Below, in pieces: positions 30,198 through 41,793 of a DNA stretch of 64,000 nt (positions within the stretch are counted from its first letter, which is position 1; each line of letters opens with the position of its first letter). The translations under genes were made by a program, and so were the position numbers. The stretch is from an uncultured bacterium (GTDB lineage Bacteria; Patescibacteriota; Gracilibacteria; Absconditabacterales; Absconditicoccaceae). Below the pieces are notes generated by a model that saw only the letters and a list, made by a program, of their open reading frames with translations, did not search any database and had not been told where the DNA came from. The DNA lies in the NCBI GenBank assembly GCA_916049765.1, contig CAJZIX010000002.1, positions 32,210-96,209 of the forward strand, in the 5' to 3' direction.

Positions 30198-33100
30198 ATG
30201 ATAATGGGAGAAATAGGTCAGTTGAAATCTGAGATATCAGACCAATATCTCGAGAATTTTAAACAAGAACTGGGGTGGATAAAATCTTTAGCACTTTTGC
30301 CGATAGAAAAAAAAGTAAAGAAAATCCTGACTTGAGAATTTCAGCTCCCTGAAACTTTTGATGAGGTTAAAGAATTTGGTTCGTGGAAAGAAATTATCAA
30401 CTTTGTTTCTCCTGCCTTAGCTAATCAGATTTTTGATTTTATGAAAGAAAAAAGATTAAAGATAGAGGAAAGAAAAACTGAAGAAGAACTTCGTAATCTA
30501 AAGGCAGAAATTTTATGAAATAAAAAAGAAAAACCTAACTCTAATCAACAGGAAGATGCTCAGAATAACCAAACGGACTCTTATCAAAAAAATACCGAAA
30601 AAGTAGTAGTTTCAGATTCGGAGTCGCAAACATCACCTTCCGATCAAATAGAGGATTCTCAGAATGTTTCTCAAATTGAGGAAGATTCATCCGATCAGGC
30701 AGAGAAGACTGATTCTTCAAGGATTAATTCAGTTTCTGCAGGAGTAACTACCAGTGTTGCCTGAGTTTCTGCTACCAAAATTTTGGCAAATAAGCTCAAT
30801 GCAAGAGAATTGTCTCATATGGCAGAAAAATTTGATGCTAAGCAAGCAAAAGAAATTCTTAATAATGCTATTGAGGCCTTAGAGAAACAAAAAGTGGCGA
30901 ATAATAGCCGTTTAAGTACAAAACAAATTAAGACTGTAGATAAACATATTGAAAAATTGAAAAACTGAATGGCGAGTGCAGATGATGACGTTATTAAACT
31001 TCTAAAAGAGTGGCAGAAACTTGATACTAAATTGCCAAAAAAACTTTTGGTAGAATGCGGGCTTACTGTCTCTCAGCTTACAAAAATAGATAAATTGGCC
31101 CCTCAGTTAGTTGGAAAAGATTCTCAGGTTATTAAGTCAGTTTTAGATCAAAATGGTTTATCAAAAGTAAGTGATGATCTTATTTCTGCTTTATCAAAGG
31201 CATCAACTGAGGCAGAGCTTAAGAGTATGACCATGATCTTAAAACATTGAACAAAAATAAATAGATTTGTTCAGGCTTTTACTGGTGCAATGTTGATTGA
31301 TGTAGCCTGTTTATGATTGGATGTTTGGATGTATCTTGAAACTCAAAAAGAGGCTGATTTAATCGAAAAAGTAAACGAAGTTAGGGCGCAAAATAAGAAA
31401 AATCAGGCAAATACACAACTTTGGATTGGTATTAGTTCGGTAGCAGTGGAAGCAGCAATTATCATTACTGCCATGAGCGGAGGGACAGCTGTAGGAGGTC
31501 CCTTTGGAACGGTCGCAGGATTGGTTGTTGGAGGAGCTTCCGCAGCGGCAAGTATAGGGGTAGATACTCTCTATTTTGATGTAAAAGATTTTTATATGCA
31601 AAATAAAGAAGATTTTGTTAGGCAGAAGCATGCTCAGCTTGTTCAAGCGATTCTTCAAGGACTTCACAATCAAAAAATAGGAAATTCAAGTCTAAATGAA
31701 ATAATAGGCTCCCCAGAACCATCACAAAAAGTAGAAAGTTTGAATGATGCTTGTTGGTCAATGCTTTTTCTTGATGAACTACAAAATGGAGATTTTGCGG
31801 GTTATAGTCCATTTTGGGAATACCTTCAGGGTGGAGAAAAAAAATCTAATTTCGAAAAACGCCTTTCCTCTGAGCAGTTAAGTGAATTTAGGCAAAAATG
31901 GTCTGAAATAGAAAAGAAGATTGCTAAAAGAATGGAATATCTTCATCAAATGTTTGAAAAACCAGAGCTAGTTCAGGTTTTAAAAAAATGAAACGCTATG
32001 GCATATATTTCACTGCTTTCTACTCAGTCAAAAGCTTATGGAGAGATGCAGGCTTGTGGTAAATGGAATCAGTCGTTAGATTTTAATAAAAATCTTGCGA
32101 ACTATAAGTCAGATTTTTTTGCTGATTTTTCGAAAGAGAAATTAAAGAAGATAGAAAAAATCAAAACAGAACAACCAGAACTTTTCGAAGAGCTGATGGC
32201 TACAGCAAGTCTATCTTCACTCTTGAAAGAAACACAGATTGATTTAAATTATGATGAGAATGTGAAGTTAGTAGCTAAATATCAAGAATGGATAGATTTA
32301 ACAGCAACAAATGAGGGAAAAATAGAATTAGAGATTCCTGATTCTTACAAAAATATGAGATTTATAGAGGGACTTTTAGAGGCTGATTTTGAAGTTGATA
32401 AGGTTTCTTTTCCTGGAAACTCTGTCGATCAGATTAAGGGACTTGTTGCTCTTAGGCAGGAAAGATATGCTGAAATGGAGGTTTCAGATGATTCTATGCA
32501 AAATGTTTTGTATAGATTGGCAAAAGAATTATATGGATATTCAGGAAATAATAAAAAAGCTGATTTAATGAGTTTCTACTCTGAAAATTTAGCTAATAAT
32601 CAGGGAATCTATTTCTCAGATAAACGAAAAATAAATGAAGATTGGCGAAAAGATTTTTCGCTAAATACAGAACTTCCTTCTCGTTTTCCTGAATCAGAAC
32701 TCAATGCAAAAGTTGATAAATTTCTTACCAGTGAGTTCTGAACGCGTTGGATAAAACAGATTACGATGTTTGGTATAGCATGATGATTATTTTGATCAAT
32801 AAATACTGCTGTTTCTTGAACAAGAGCCTCTAGTATTGATACTCCAACAGAAACTATGGATACATCACTTCAGAAAGAATTCGAAGCTAAAATTCATTCT
32901 CTTCTTAAGGAAGAACTTTCTTATCATACTTTAGAATATCAAAAAAAGATTAAAAGTCAGATTTCGTCTTTTGTTGCTAAAAATGCTAAAAATTGAGCTT
33001 ATATTGAGTTGCCGTATTATCTTCTGATTCAAGCTAGGAGAGCAGGATTGGGAGATCTTCAGAGAAAGTTTTTTACTCGAAAAAATAATAAACTTGAGAT

Positions 33101-34409
33101 TCTTTCAATGAAATCAGAGCTTTCTAATGATGTAAATCTAGATGCACATCAGCAGTATCTTACTCCACAACGTGAAAGTTATACATCTGAAGAGCAATCT
33201 TTAATCAGTCGCGTGGAAGTAGCTCATAAGAAGTTACTTTCACTTCATAAAGTGCAAGGAGTTTTGACCCATGAAGATGAGTTAGATCTTCCAAAAGAAG
33301 TAGAAGTTCTTATAGGAGATAAGTATAAAGAGTGGGAGAAGTTTAAATCAGATCTTCTTTATTATGATGCTGAAGTTGCAGCTTCCACTGAAATATTAGA
33401 TCGTTATCAAGAGTTTGCAAAGTATTTTGAAGATTTGTATTCATGAATTTTAATTTCGCTCTCAACTTTTAAAACTTCTAATGATATTGATAGTTTTTGA
33501 TTATATCAGCAGGCTTTGAGTTATGGTGAAGGAAACTTTTTTGATAATCAGGGAAATCTAAGAAAACAACCTGAAGAATGAGGCTTAGAATTGCTCAAAA
33601 ATCAGAAAGTAAGTGATTTTTATACACAACAGTTAAAAAAGCAAAAAATCTGATCAAAAACTCTTGAGCAGCTCTGGAAATCAGAGGATAAAAATGAAAA
33701 AAATCTCGCTCATCAGGGATCTATGTTGATTCTTACTTTAATTTTAGAAAAAGGACTTTTGAATAAAGACAAGAATAATCAGGTCAAAGATATTAAAATT
33801 TGATCAAATTATTGGGATTCAGATACTATTTCTGCTTTAGATAATTCAGATGAATTGGCTATGGAGATAACCAAAAAACTTGCTTCTATCTCTACTGTAT
33901 CATTTTTAGATAGTTGAAAGATCAAGAAACTAATTCAGAATCCTATTCAAATTAAGTCTTTATCTTCTTCACAAGAGCAACTTGTAAGAAAGGTAAATCC
34001 TCTTCAAAAGAAGATAGAAAAAACTGCAGAGGATATTGTTTGGCAAGATAAAAGAGGAAATATTCTTTATGATCCTGAAAAGTCATTGATTCAGTCTTGG
34101 GGATCTAATATTAAACTGACTGAAAAAGCCGGTAAATACTATTTGAAAGATTTAAATCTCTGACTAGATTTAGAATCAGCACTTCGACTTGCAAATCTTG
34201 CTAATCGAGCAAAAGCAACGTATAAAGGAAAGATCATTGCTTTTGAATCTGAATGGATTCATGATGCACTCGTGGTAAAATGAGAAGGAATTTTTGCTGA
34301 TGATATTGAAATCCTTTCTCAGGATACTTTGGGTCAACATTGTCCGTTTGCCAAAGATGATAAAAAAGCCGAACATTTAGCGAATTGGCTTACGAAAGTT
34401 ATTAAATAA
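30198..34409 (+). CDS. Giant membrane protein 2 of cell-wall enzyme locus, unknown family
   Basis: This is the longest gene in the window: 1403 residues from ATG 30198 to TAA 34407-34409, read through about 20 TGA codons. After a helical N-terminus comes an acidic low-complexity linker (about residues 110-180, rich in Ser, Asp, Glu, Gln). A long Gly/Ala-rich hydrophobic stretch lies at about 405-455 (AAIIITAMSGGTAVGG and GLVVGGASAAASIGV), resembling a pair of pore-like helices, and another at about 849-872 (ITMFGIAGGLFGSINTAVSG). The remainder is predominantly charged helix. No family was recognised. Size, helical content and paired hydrophobic hairpins resemble gene 26691, so the two may be distant partners in one complex. 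Confidence 0.72.
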
Positions 34410-34430
34410 TTTTTATATTTTTTACTTATA

Positions 34431-35486
34431 ATGATGTCAAGTTTAGGAGATGCATTGAAAGAAATTGTAACTAATATTAAAAAGGATCCGGAAACAGAGG
34501 CACAGCTTCAAGAGTTTAGAAAGGAAATTGCTGAATCCTATGTTCAAAAATTAGAAAAAGAAAAATCAGATTTATTTCTTTCTATCGGAAGAGATCTGGT
34601 AGTAGATTATTTAGTAGATGAAGGATTCACAGATAGTATTCATGATGCTTTTGTTGAAAAAGCATTGATTTCCCTTTCATCTAACTTTTCTGATCTTAAA
34701 GAATTTAGAGATAAACTTAAAAACGCTACAACAGATGATGCTCTTTCTTCGTTGAAAATTGAGATTGAAAAAGAAGTTGATAAAGATCCTCAAGAATCAT
34801 CTTTAGCTCCAGAAAATAAAGAATCCGGAGCTTCAGTATCTAGCTTAACTTCTCCAGAATCTTCAAAGAATACAGGAATTGCTATCGATATTTCGCAATG
34901 AGCAGAAAGTTTTTATGATCAACTTGAAGGGAAGGAAAAGCTAGATATTCAGGCTTTTTCTTTGGCATTTTATGGCTATGAAAAATTAAAATCTGAGCTT
35001 AAGAACCCAAAATATCTTACAGTTGTAGATTTTTCTAAATCTAATAAACAGGAAAGAATGTTTATTATTAATATGGAAACAAAAACTATCGAGAATTCTC
35101 TTTCGGTTGGACATGGAAAAAATTCAGGTGATGAGTTTGCCAAGAATTTTTCTGATGCTTTAGGAAGTCGTCAGTCTAGTCTTGGGTTTTATAGAACACC
35201 ATCAGAGATTACTAAAGCTCATACTAAATCTTGGTATGGATTAAGAATGAATGGGATTGAAGATTCTAATGATAATGCTAATAATAGGGGAATTTATATG
35301 CATCCAGGTGGATTAAAATCTGAAGGTTGCTTTACTCTTCAAATGTCACAGCAGGAAGCTGATAAGATTATGAATAAATTGAAGGGGGACTCTTTACTTT
35401 TTGCTTATTATCCAGATAATAAATATTTAGCTTCATCAAAAATTATAGGAGAGAAGTATAAAAAAATAAATCAGTCTATTGCTTAA
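34431..35486 (+). CDS. L,D-transpeptidase-like murein enzyme with shared N-terminal module
   Basis: The 351-residue protein has two parts. Residues 1-85 (KSDLFLSIGRDLVVDYLVDEGFTDSIHDA) are nearly repeated at the start of the gene at 36226. After a Ser/Glu-rich linker, the C-terminal domain matches the YkuD_2 murein L,D-transpeptidase catalytic family: YLTVVDFSKSNKQERMFIIN, SVGHGKNSG, SSLGFYRTP, YGLRMNGIE, and the active site HPGGLKSEGCFTL with His and Cys (about residues 287-300). Such enzymes act on peptidoglycan stem peptides. There is no signal peptide, so export by a non-Sec route or a role as a delivered effector is possible. One TGA occurs in the linker. Confidence 0.82.
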
Positions 35487-35519
35487 GATCGTAATTTTAT
35501 ATCTTAATGGTTACGAGAT

Positions 35520-36191
35520 ATGGATAAAGTTAATAATAGTGAGTATCAATCAAGTTGAGATATCGAGAATCTTCTGTTGCAGAGTAAGAATGATTTGGAT
35601 TTTCTTAAAAAAGATATATTAAGGGAGTCATACATAAATAACTTGTATTCGCAGTTATGGTGAGCTGAAAAACCAGATTTAAACGCTTTTAGGTGTGCAA
35701 TGCATGCTTATCTGAATTTGGTTGATGATACTAATGGAAAGACTTTATTAAAAAACAAAAATTATCTTACCGTTGTGGATTTCTCTAGATGAAGAAGTAA
35801 AAACAGATTTTATGTGATTAATTTACTTTCAAAAAAAGTAGAATATACTGTTCCTGTCTGACATGGTAAAGGTTCTTGAGAAGGAGAAGTACCAGTCAGT
35901 TTTTCAAATGAATCTTGATCCTTACAGTCTAGTTTGTGAGCCTTTAAAACACCTGATGAAATTGTTTTAGCAAGTCATAAGCGTTGGATGGGGTTAAGAC
36001 TAGATTGACTTGAGAGGATAAATAATAATGCTTCAGATCGTGGGATTTTTATCCATTATGGAGAAATGAAAAAATCTGAATGATGCTTTATTTTGCCAAT
36101 GGATGTAAAGCCGATGGAGATTATGGAAAAATTAAAGGGAGGCTCCTTAATCTTTGCATATCATCCTAAGTATGTAGGAAGATATAAATAA
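35520..36191 (+). CDS. L,D-transpeptidase-like murein enzyme, short paralogue
   Basis: The 223-residue product repeats the YkuD_2 domain of the preceding gene: YLTVVDFSRGRSKNRFYVIN, PVGHGKGSG, SLQSSLGAFKTP, MGLRLDGLE, NNNASDRGIFIHYG and KKSEGCFILPM with the catalytic His and Cys. It lacks the shared N-terminal module and instead has a short unique start. About eleven glycines are TGA, far denser than in its neighbour, including the Gly of GHGKGSG and the Gly before the catalytic Cys. The two copies have diverged to about 40-50 percent by eye. It has no signal peptide. Confidence 0.82.
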
Positions 36192-36225
36192 TCTCAACCT
36201 GATAATATTTTATTCCCTTATTTAA

Positions 36226-37212
36226 ATGATTATGACTTTTTTAGAAGCGGCCCAAGATATGTTTTCTTCTATAATGGATAAATCTGATTTCTCGGAGACT
36301 TCAGAAAATTTACTGACTCTCAAAAAAGAATTAGCAGAAGAATATATAAAAAAAATGGAAAAAGAAAAATCAGATCTATTCCTTTCTATCGGAAGAGATT
36401 CGGTGGTAGATTATCTTATGGATGAGGGATTTACTGATGGTATCCATGATGCAGTAGTAGAGCAGGCTTTAAATTCTCTTTCTTGACTTTCATGAGATCT
36501 AAAAAATTTTAGAGAGAAGCTTAATAATGCTGCTACTGAGCAAGAAATTGCGGATTTAAAAAATCAGATTTTGACCCCTTCAATAGAGTCTGAATCACAA
36601 TTTCAAGAGTCTGAATCAACTCCTCAAGATTCAGATCTAACTTCAGAAAAAGAATCTTCAACTTTAGAGGCTGCTAATTCAGAGGAAACTGAGAAATCAG
36701 ACACAAGAGCAATTTCTTCCTCTGAAAAAAAGGAAAACTTATGAAATATAGAAGGATTTGATGCTACAAAAATTCAGTCTTCTCCTTTTCGTAGGAATCC
36801 TAAAACTGGAGTAACACTTTGTGCAGCAACGGCTAAATTTAATGCACAGCAGTTTTGATTAACTTTCCCTTCAGGTAATGCATGGGATGCTTCTACTACT
36901 AAACCAACAGAAAAAGAATATCAATCTTCTTTGCCAGCATCTAAAATAGAGGAAAGACCTAAAAGAAATTGGTCTCCACTCTCGATTTCAGATTTTGATG
37001 CTATGAAAGGAGTGAATGTAGCTGATATTTTTCCTGATTCTAAATCTGGATATGGGCATAGGGCAGTAGCTTTTAGAGATAAAAATGGAGAACGGATGGT
37101 ACTAGATCCCTATATCAAGGTTGCTTGAATTGCATCTACAGAGCCAAAGAAACTAGAAGAATATATGAAATCTACAAAAGTTTTTAAAAGTCATTTTTAC
37201 GCTGTAGGATAA
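36226..37212 (+). CDS. Putative papain-like cysteine peptidase with shared N-terminal module
   Basis: The 328-residue protein begins with the same module as gene 34431 (KSDLFLSIGRDSVVDYLMDEGFTDGIHDAVVEQAL, about residues 43-85), then an acidic Ser/Glu/Thr-rich linker of about 90 residues, then a different C-terminal domain. That domain has GVTLCAATAKFNAQQFG (candidate catalytic Cys), a GNAWDA segment, and later KSGYGHRAVAFRDKNGERMVLDP with a candidate His and Asp. This order (Cys, GNAWDA, GHRAV) recalls CHAP or NlpC/P60-type amidases and endopeptidases. The identical head on two different enzyme types suggests a sorting or docking module. No signal peptide is visible. Confidence 0.68.
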
Positions 37213-37285
37213 GATATTTTTCCGTTTGAAGATGTTCTTCAAAAAAGTATAAAAGAAATGGTGCTTTTATTTTTTCCATAAAATA

Positions 37286-37780
37286 ATGGAAGATGATTTG
37301 ATTACTTTAGTTATTGAACGTGCTGATCAAAAGATTACTTCTCCTTATGTGCGATGAGGAATTGGAGAAGATTGATTTGATTGTTCAGGATTTTGGTATT
37401 CAATATTTTCTCAGCTATGAGTAGTGTTCCCCTCTCGTTTTACTGCTGCAATGTTTTCATCTCATAGCAGAAAAATTAGTAAAAATCAGATTAGAAGGGG
37501 AGATTTTATGTTTTGGGATCAGAAACCATGATCAAAAAAGCATAATCCTATTTATCATATAGAAATGGTCGTTAGCGCTCCCTTTATGAGATATGGTAAA
37601 AGCTATGTGAAAACACTTGGCTCTTCAAGCAGTAAAGGAATCTTTGATATAAAAGGGAAAAGGTTAGAGCAGTCTGGAGTAGGTTACAGAATAAGAGAAA
37701 TCACACAATATCGTCATTTTTGAAGACCTCCTTATTATCTACAACTTGCTGAGTGCAAAAAACAGGAGATGAGGTCATAG
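37286..37780 (+). CDS. NlpC/P60-family peptidoglycan endopeptidase
   Basis: The 164-residue protein has the NlpC/P60 core: GIGEDGFDCSGFWYSIFSQ with the catalytic Cys (about residue 34), RRGDFMFWDQ, and NPIYHIEMVVSA with the catalytic His (about residue 91). These enzymes cleave peptide bonds in peptidoglycan stem peptides. It is a bare catalytic domain without a signal peptide or binding domain. Glycines at GIGEDGFDCSG and elsewhere are TGA. It is the last of four murein-type enzymes after the two giant proteins; the next gene is on the opposite strand. Confidence 0.85.
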
Positions 37781-37838
37781 AAATATCTTTTATCTACCAA
37801 AAAATTACTTCATCTAGAGAAAAAATTATAGAGAAATT

Positions 37839-39278
37839 TTAAGCACTATTCTGTTCTTTGTTTACACTTCCATAGCTCAGTCCATATAGAAGTATAAACG
37901 GATAGACGATCATTCTGTCTACGAAGCTATGCAAAACGAAACCTTCCAATGCGAGTCCAAACATTCCTAATCCAAATGCACACAAAAGAGCAAGCTGATT
38001 GATGATTTTTTGGTCAGCTTTTTTTCCTTTTTTCATTTCAAGGAGTAAAGGTTTGATCGTCTTTAGTCCTACCCAGGTAAGCCACAAGAAGCAAAAGAGC
38101 CGAGGTAAAAGCCCTATGAATCCATATTCCATAAAAATCTGAACATACTGATTCTCTGGATTGTAACCATAGGTAGAAATCTCGTATTTTTGATTAATCT
38201 CTTTAATGAGTTTACACCTTGGATTATCTTCAGATCTAAAACATAATTGGTGAGATGCTGGACCTGAATAGCCTGCTCATCGTCAGAAGAATGGGTTCTG
38301 CATTCAGATTTTTATCCCTTCTTCCAAAAGGACGAGATGTCCGGTATTTGAATGTTCTCTGGTAAAAATTCCCCTAAAATGCCAAAGTCCTGCAAGGAGG
38401 ACAATAAAAGAAGGAATTCAGATATAGAAAATCAGTTTTTTTGCTTGTTTTCGATAGATGATAAGTGCCAAAATGGCAGTTTGCAGGAGCCAAACTCCTA
38501 GTGCTGCTCTTGAAAGCGTTGAAAACGTTAATATTCAAAATCCTAAAGTCCATCGAATTTGTTCTTTTCTAGAGCGGAATCTGAGGTACATGAGTGCAAA
38601 GAGAGGTCGAAATGCAGTAAGAAAAAATCAGAGTCCAAGTGGTCTTTCAAAGAGAAATTGATTCCTCGTAAATCCTTGATTAATCTGAGAATAATACACA
38701 GCAGGTGGATTCGTACCGAGTGAACCTTCAAAATTACGAGCAGAATAGCCAAAATGTCTTAACGAGTTCGGGATTAGAAAGATAATTCCCCACCAGATAA
38801 AGCCTCCCCAGATTACGAATTTCAGAATTTTTTGGTATCGTTTGTGGAATTTTATATGTTCTAGTGGAAAGAGTCAAACTAATCCGATTCCAAGCAAGAA
38901 AATCAGAAAAGCTAAGAGGTCATATTTAAATGAAAGAATATAGGTTCATAATCCAACTTTTTGAATTCCTACTGCTAGGAGAAAGGTCAGTCCACACGCT
39001 GCTAAAAAGGTGATTAAAAATCTGAAGACTTCTGTTGAGTGGAAGCGGGAAAATATCTTTTCTTTTCCTTCTTTTTTGATCCTATCATAGATTCAAAACC
39101 CAACACATCAGAGAAAAATCAGAATGAAAATTTCTTTCCAAAGCCAAATAACATTCCAGATACCATCTGCCCACCCAAGCTTATACGTAACGAAAGTTTG
39201 AAGAAAAAATTGTAAAAGCAATCACCAAAAGAATATTTTGATTAGTCGTTCTAATACAAGGGGCAATTTTTTCATCAT
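37839..39278 (-). CDS. O-antigen ligase / polysaccharide polymerase-like membrane protein
   Basis: The 479-residue protein has about ten to twelve hydrophobic segments and a long loop with EEGIKIGMQNPFFGGAGYSG and NQYVQIFMEYGFIGLLP (about residues 310-385), which is the Wzy_C pattern shared by O-antigen ligases and polysaccharide polymerases. These enzymes join sugar chains at the outer face of the membrane. The partner glycosyltransferases are not in this window. The ATG at 39276-39278 is immediately followed by a second Met. TGA glycines are numerous. It is convergent with the murein-enzyme block. Confidence 0.82.
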
Positions 39279-39389
39279 AGATAGTAATAGCAGTAAGAAT
39301 AAAATGTTATGTATTATTTATATTTCCTTACTTTTATAGTATTCATAAGTTATGAGAAGAAATAAATATCTTCTATGAATTGTCAAGAG

Positions 39390-40997
39390 CTAATCGTTGT
39401 TTTGATTTTCATCACTGAAAAAGTCCTCAAAATTCAGACTTCCTGCTTTCTTTTCTTCTTGCTGATCAAGGAACTGCTGAAGATAGGGCTTTTTCTCTAG
39501 CAATTTTGGCAAAGAATCCAATAAAAGCTGATAATCCCCAGATTTTGGATAGACAAAAGTAATCGGATCCAAAAGTCCAGTCGGTCTGATGATTTGCTCT
39601 ACCACTTGCTCAGAAAGATCAAGTTCGTATTCAGCAGGAGTGGCCGAGAGGAAGATAGATTTCGCTCCTTTTTTGATCTTCTGACTTAGAACGGAATGCT
39701 GATTCATTTTTCTCGTTTCACGATTGAGGAGGGAGGAGTCAGATTTTTTTTCTTTTTTTTGTGAAGCTAAAACCTGCTGATGTGCATCAGAAACGAGTTC
39801 CAAATCGGCAGCAGCTTCATCTAAAGCAACTTCATCAAGCTCTTTTCGCCCTAGAGTCGCCTCTAATTCTTCAAACCTGAGCGGTCTATGATCAATCGCA
39901 GACGGCAAGCGGAATCCATAACGAATCAGATTGTTTTTTCTCGCCCTATCTCACTGAGCCATCGCCCTAAGCTGAGGGATCGTCATATGCGATTCATCTA
40001 CGATCAGCAAAAAATCCTCTGGAAAATAATCAAAAATCGTATTCGGTGGCTGCCCTGGTAATCTTTGGTCAAAATAGAGGGAATAATTCTCAATCCCATT
40101 CACAAATCAGGTTTCTCTGATCATTCTGATATCGTATTCCACCTTTTTTTTGATCCTCTCTGCCTCAATCGCCATGCCCATTTTCTCAAATTCCTTTACG
40201 CGAAGTTCCTTTTCAGCATTCATCTGTTGGAGAATAGTTTCTAAATCTGATACATCTTGGAGGTATTGAGTCGCAGGTCGGATCATCGCTTTCTGCACTG
40301 GAGATTTGAGTTCATAACTCTGGGCATCTCTCATCTCAATCCTCTCCAAAAATTCCTCATCAAAAAAGCAACGATACAGACATCTTTCCGTAGAGGAGAA
40401 AATCTCCAAAATATCGCCTTTCATTTCAAACATTCCCTTTTCAATCTTCCCATGAATCGGCTTATATTGCATATGGAGAAGTTGTCTTTTAAGTTCGTTG
40501 AAATCATACTTTTTCCCAACATAAAGCTGCAAACAGTTCTCCTCAAAAAATCTACTCTGTCCCAAACCATAAAGCGAAGAGGCTGAAGCCACAACAATTA
40601 CATCTTTTCTACTGAGGAGCGAAGCCATCGTCGCAAGCCTATACATCTCAATTTCATCGTTGATCGTTGCCTCTTTTTCAATATAGGTTCCCGAACTCGG
40701 TAAATAGCTTTCAGGCTGATAATAGTCAAAATAGGAAACGAAATAATGTACCGCATTATCAGGGAAAAACGCCTTAAATTCTGTTGCTAACTGCGCAGCA
40801 AGGGTTTTATTGTGAGAGATAACCAAGGTCGGTTGCTGAACTTTCTGGATGATATTCGCCATAGTAAAGGTTTTCCCGGTTCCTGTCGCACCAAGGAGGG
40901 TAATTTTACTTTTCCCTTGGTCAAAAGCTTCAGAAATCTGAGCGATTGCTTTGGGTTGGTCACCGGCAGGTTGATAAGAAGATTTGAGTTGGAACAT
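39390..40997 (-). CDS. uvrB: UvrB lacking the C-terminal helicase half
   Basis: UvrB is the damage-verification helicase of nucleotide excision repair. The N-terminal half is normal: GDQPKAI, Walker A GATGTGKT (residues 36-43), the damage-inserting beta-hairpin [11 protein letters not shown], Walker B DESHMT, and later SATPAEYEL and [10 protein letters not shown]. The protein then ends after about 45 unrelated residues at a TAG (39390-39392). The second RecA domain, with motifs IV-VI, and the UVR domain are missing; the protein has 535 residues instead of about 660-700. No matching sequence follows in any frame. I set the start at the ATG 40995-40997 ([14 protein letters not shown]), the family's usual position. 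Confidence 0.85.
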
Positions 40998-41097
40998 ATT
41001 TAAGAGATTGTAAAAGTAAGAATTTTTCATCTAATCAAGTATAAAAAAAGAGCTGAGAAATTCAATCACTTCTTATTCTTTTTCTTTTTATTCAATT

Positions 41098-41124
41098 AAA
41101 AAAACCTGAATATTCATCAGGCCT
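41098..41124 (-). terminator. Terminator for the lemA-TPM operon
   Basis: On the minus strand the stem CCTGA (41121-41117 region) and TCAGG pairs around ATGAATAT, followed by seven T residues (plus-strand A run 41099-41105). It lies 25 bases past the lemA stop. Confidence 0.7.
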
Positions 41125-41147
41125 TTTCTTCTTTTATCAATGATGAC

Positions 41148-41741
41148 TTAAAATTCCACTACAGGAGCAACTTCAGCACCTTTATTTGCCTCAAAGAGAT
41201 TGGCTTTCTCAAATCAAAAACTCTTCGCTACTAGAGAAATAGGGAAAGACCTCATTTCAGTATTATAAGCTTGAACTGCGGTATTATAATTCATCCTCTC
41301 TACAGCAATTCTATTTTCTGCCCCTTCTAACTGAACTCTTAGATCGCTAAAGGCTTTATTAGATTGAAGAGTAGGGTAGTTTTCAGTAAGCATTAAGAGT
41401 TTTCCTAGTGCTTGGGAAAGTTCTCATTGTGCTGCTTGAAATTTTGCAAAATCCTGAGCATTATCTGCTCTTACGTTTAGCTGTGTGGCAGATGCCCTTG
41501 CTTCTACGACCTGTTTCAAAGTTTCTTGTTCAAAATTCGCTTCTTTTTTGACTGTAGCAACGATATTCGGAATGAGATCTGCTCTTCTCTGATAAACAGA
41601 TTCAACTTGTCCCCACTGGGTTTTTACAGACTCATCAAGCTTTACTAGGCTATTGTATTGCTCTATTACGACAGAAAAGATCATTAAAAGAACGAGAACC
41701 AGTCCTCCCCAAAGAATCCATTTTTTCATGACAATATTCAT
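41148..41741 (-). CDS. lemA: LemA family protein
   Basis: The 197-residue protein has one N-terminal membrane helix (WILWGGLVLVLLMIFSVVI) and the LemA core: YNSLVKLDESVKTQWGQVESVYQRRADLIPNIV (about 29-61), EQETLKQVVEARASA, LLMLTENYPTLQSNKAF and AVERMNYNTAVQAYN. LemA proteins are conserved helical membrane proteins of unclear function, often encoded with TPM-domain proteins, as here: the TPM gene is 52 bases upstream on the same strand. An ATG 12 bases downstream (MKKWIL) is an equally good start. Confidence 0.92.
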
Positions 41742-41793
41742 AAAGAAAATAAAAAGTCAGATTTTTTATATCTTTTTTTCATTAAAGTACAAG

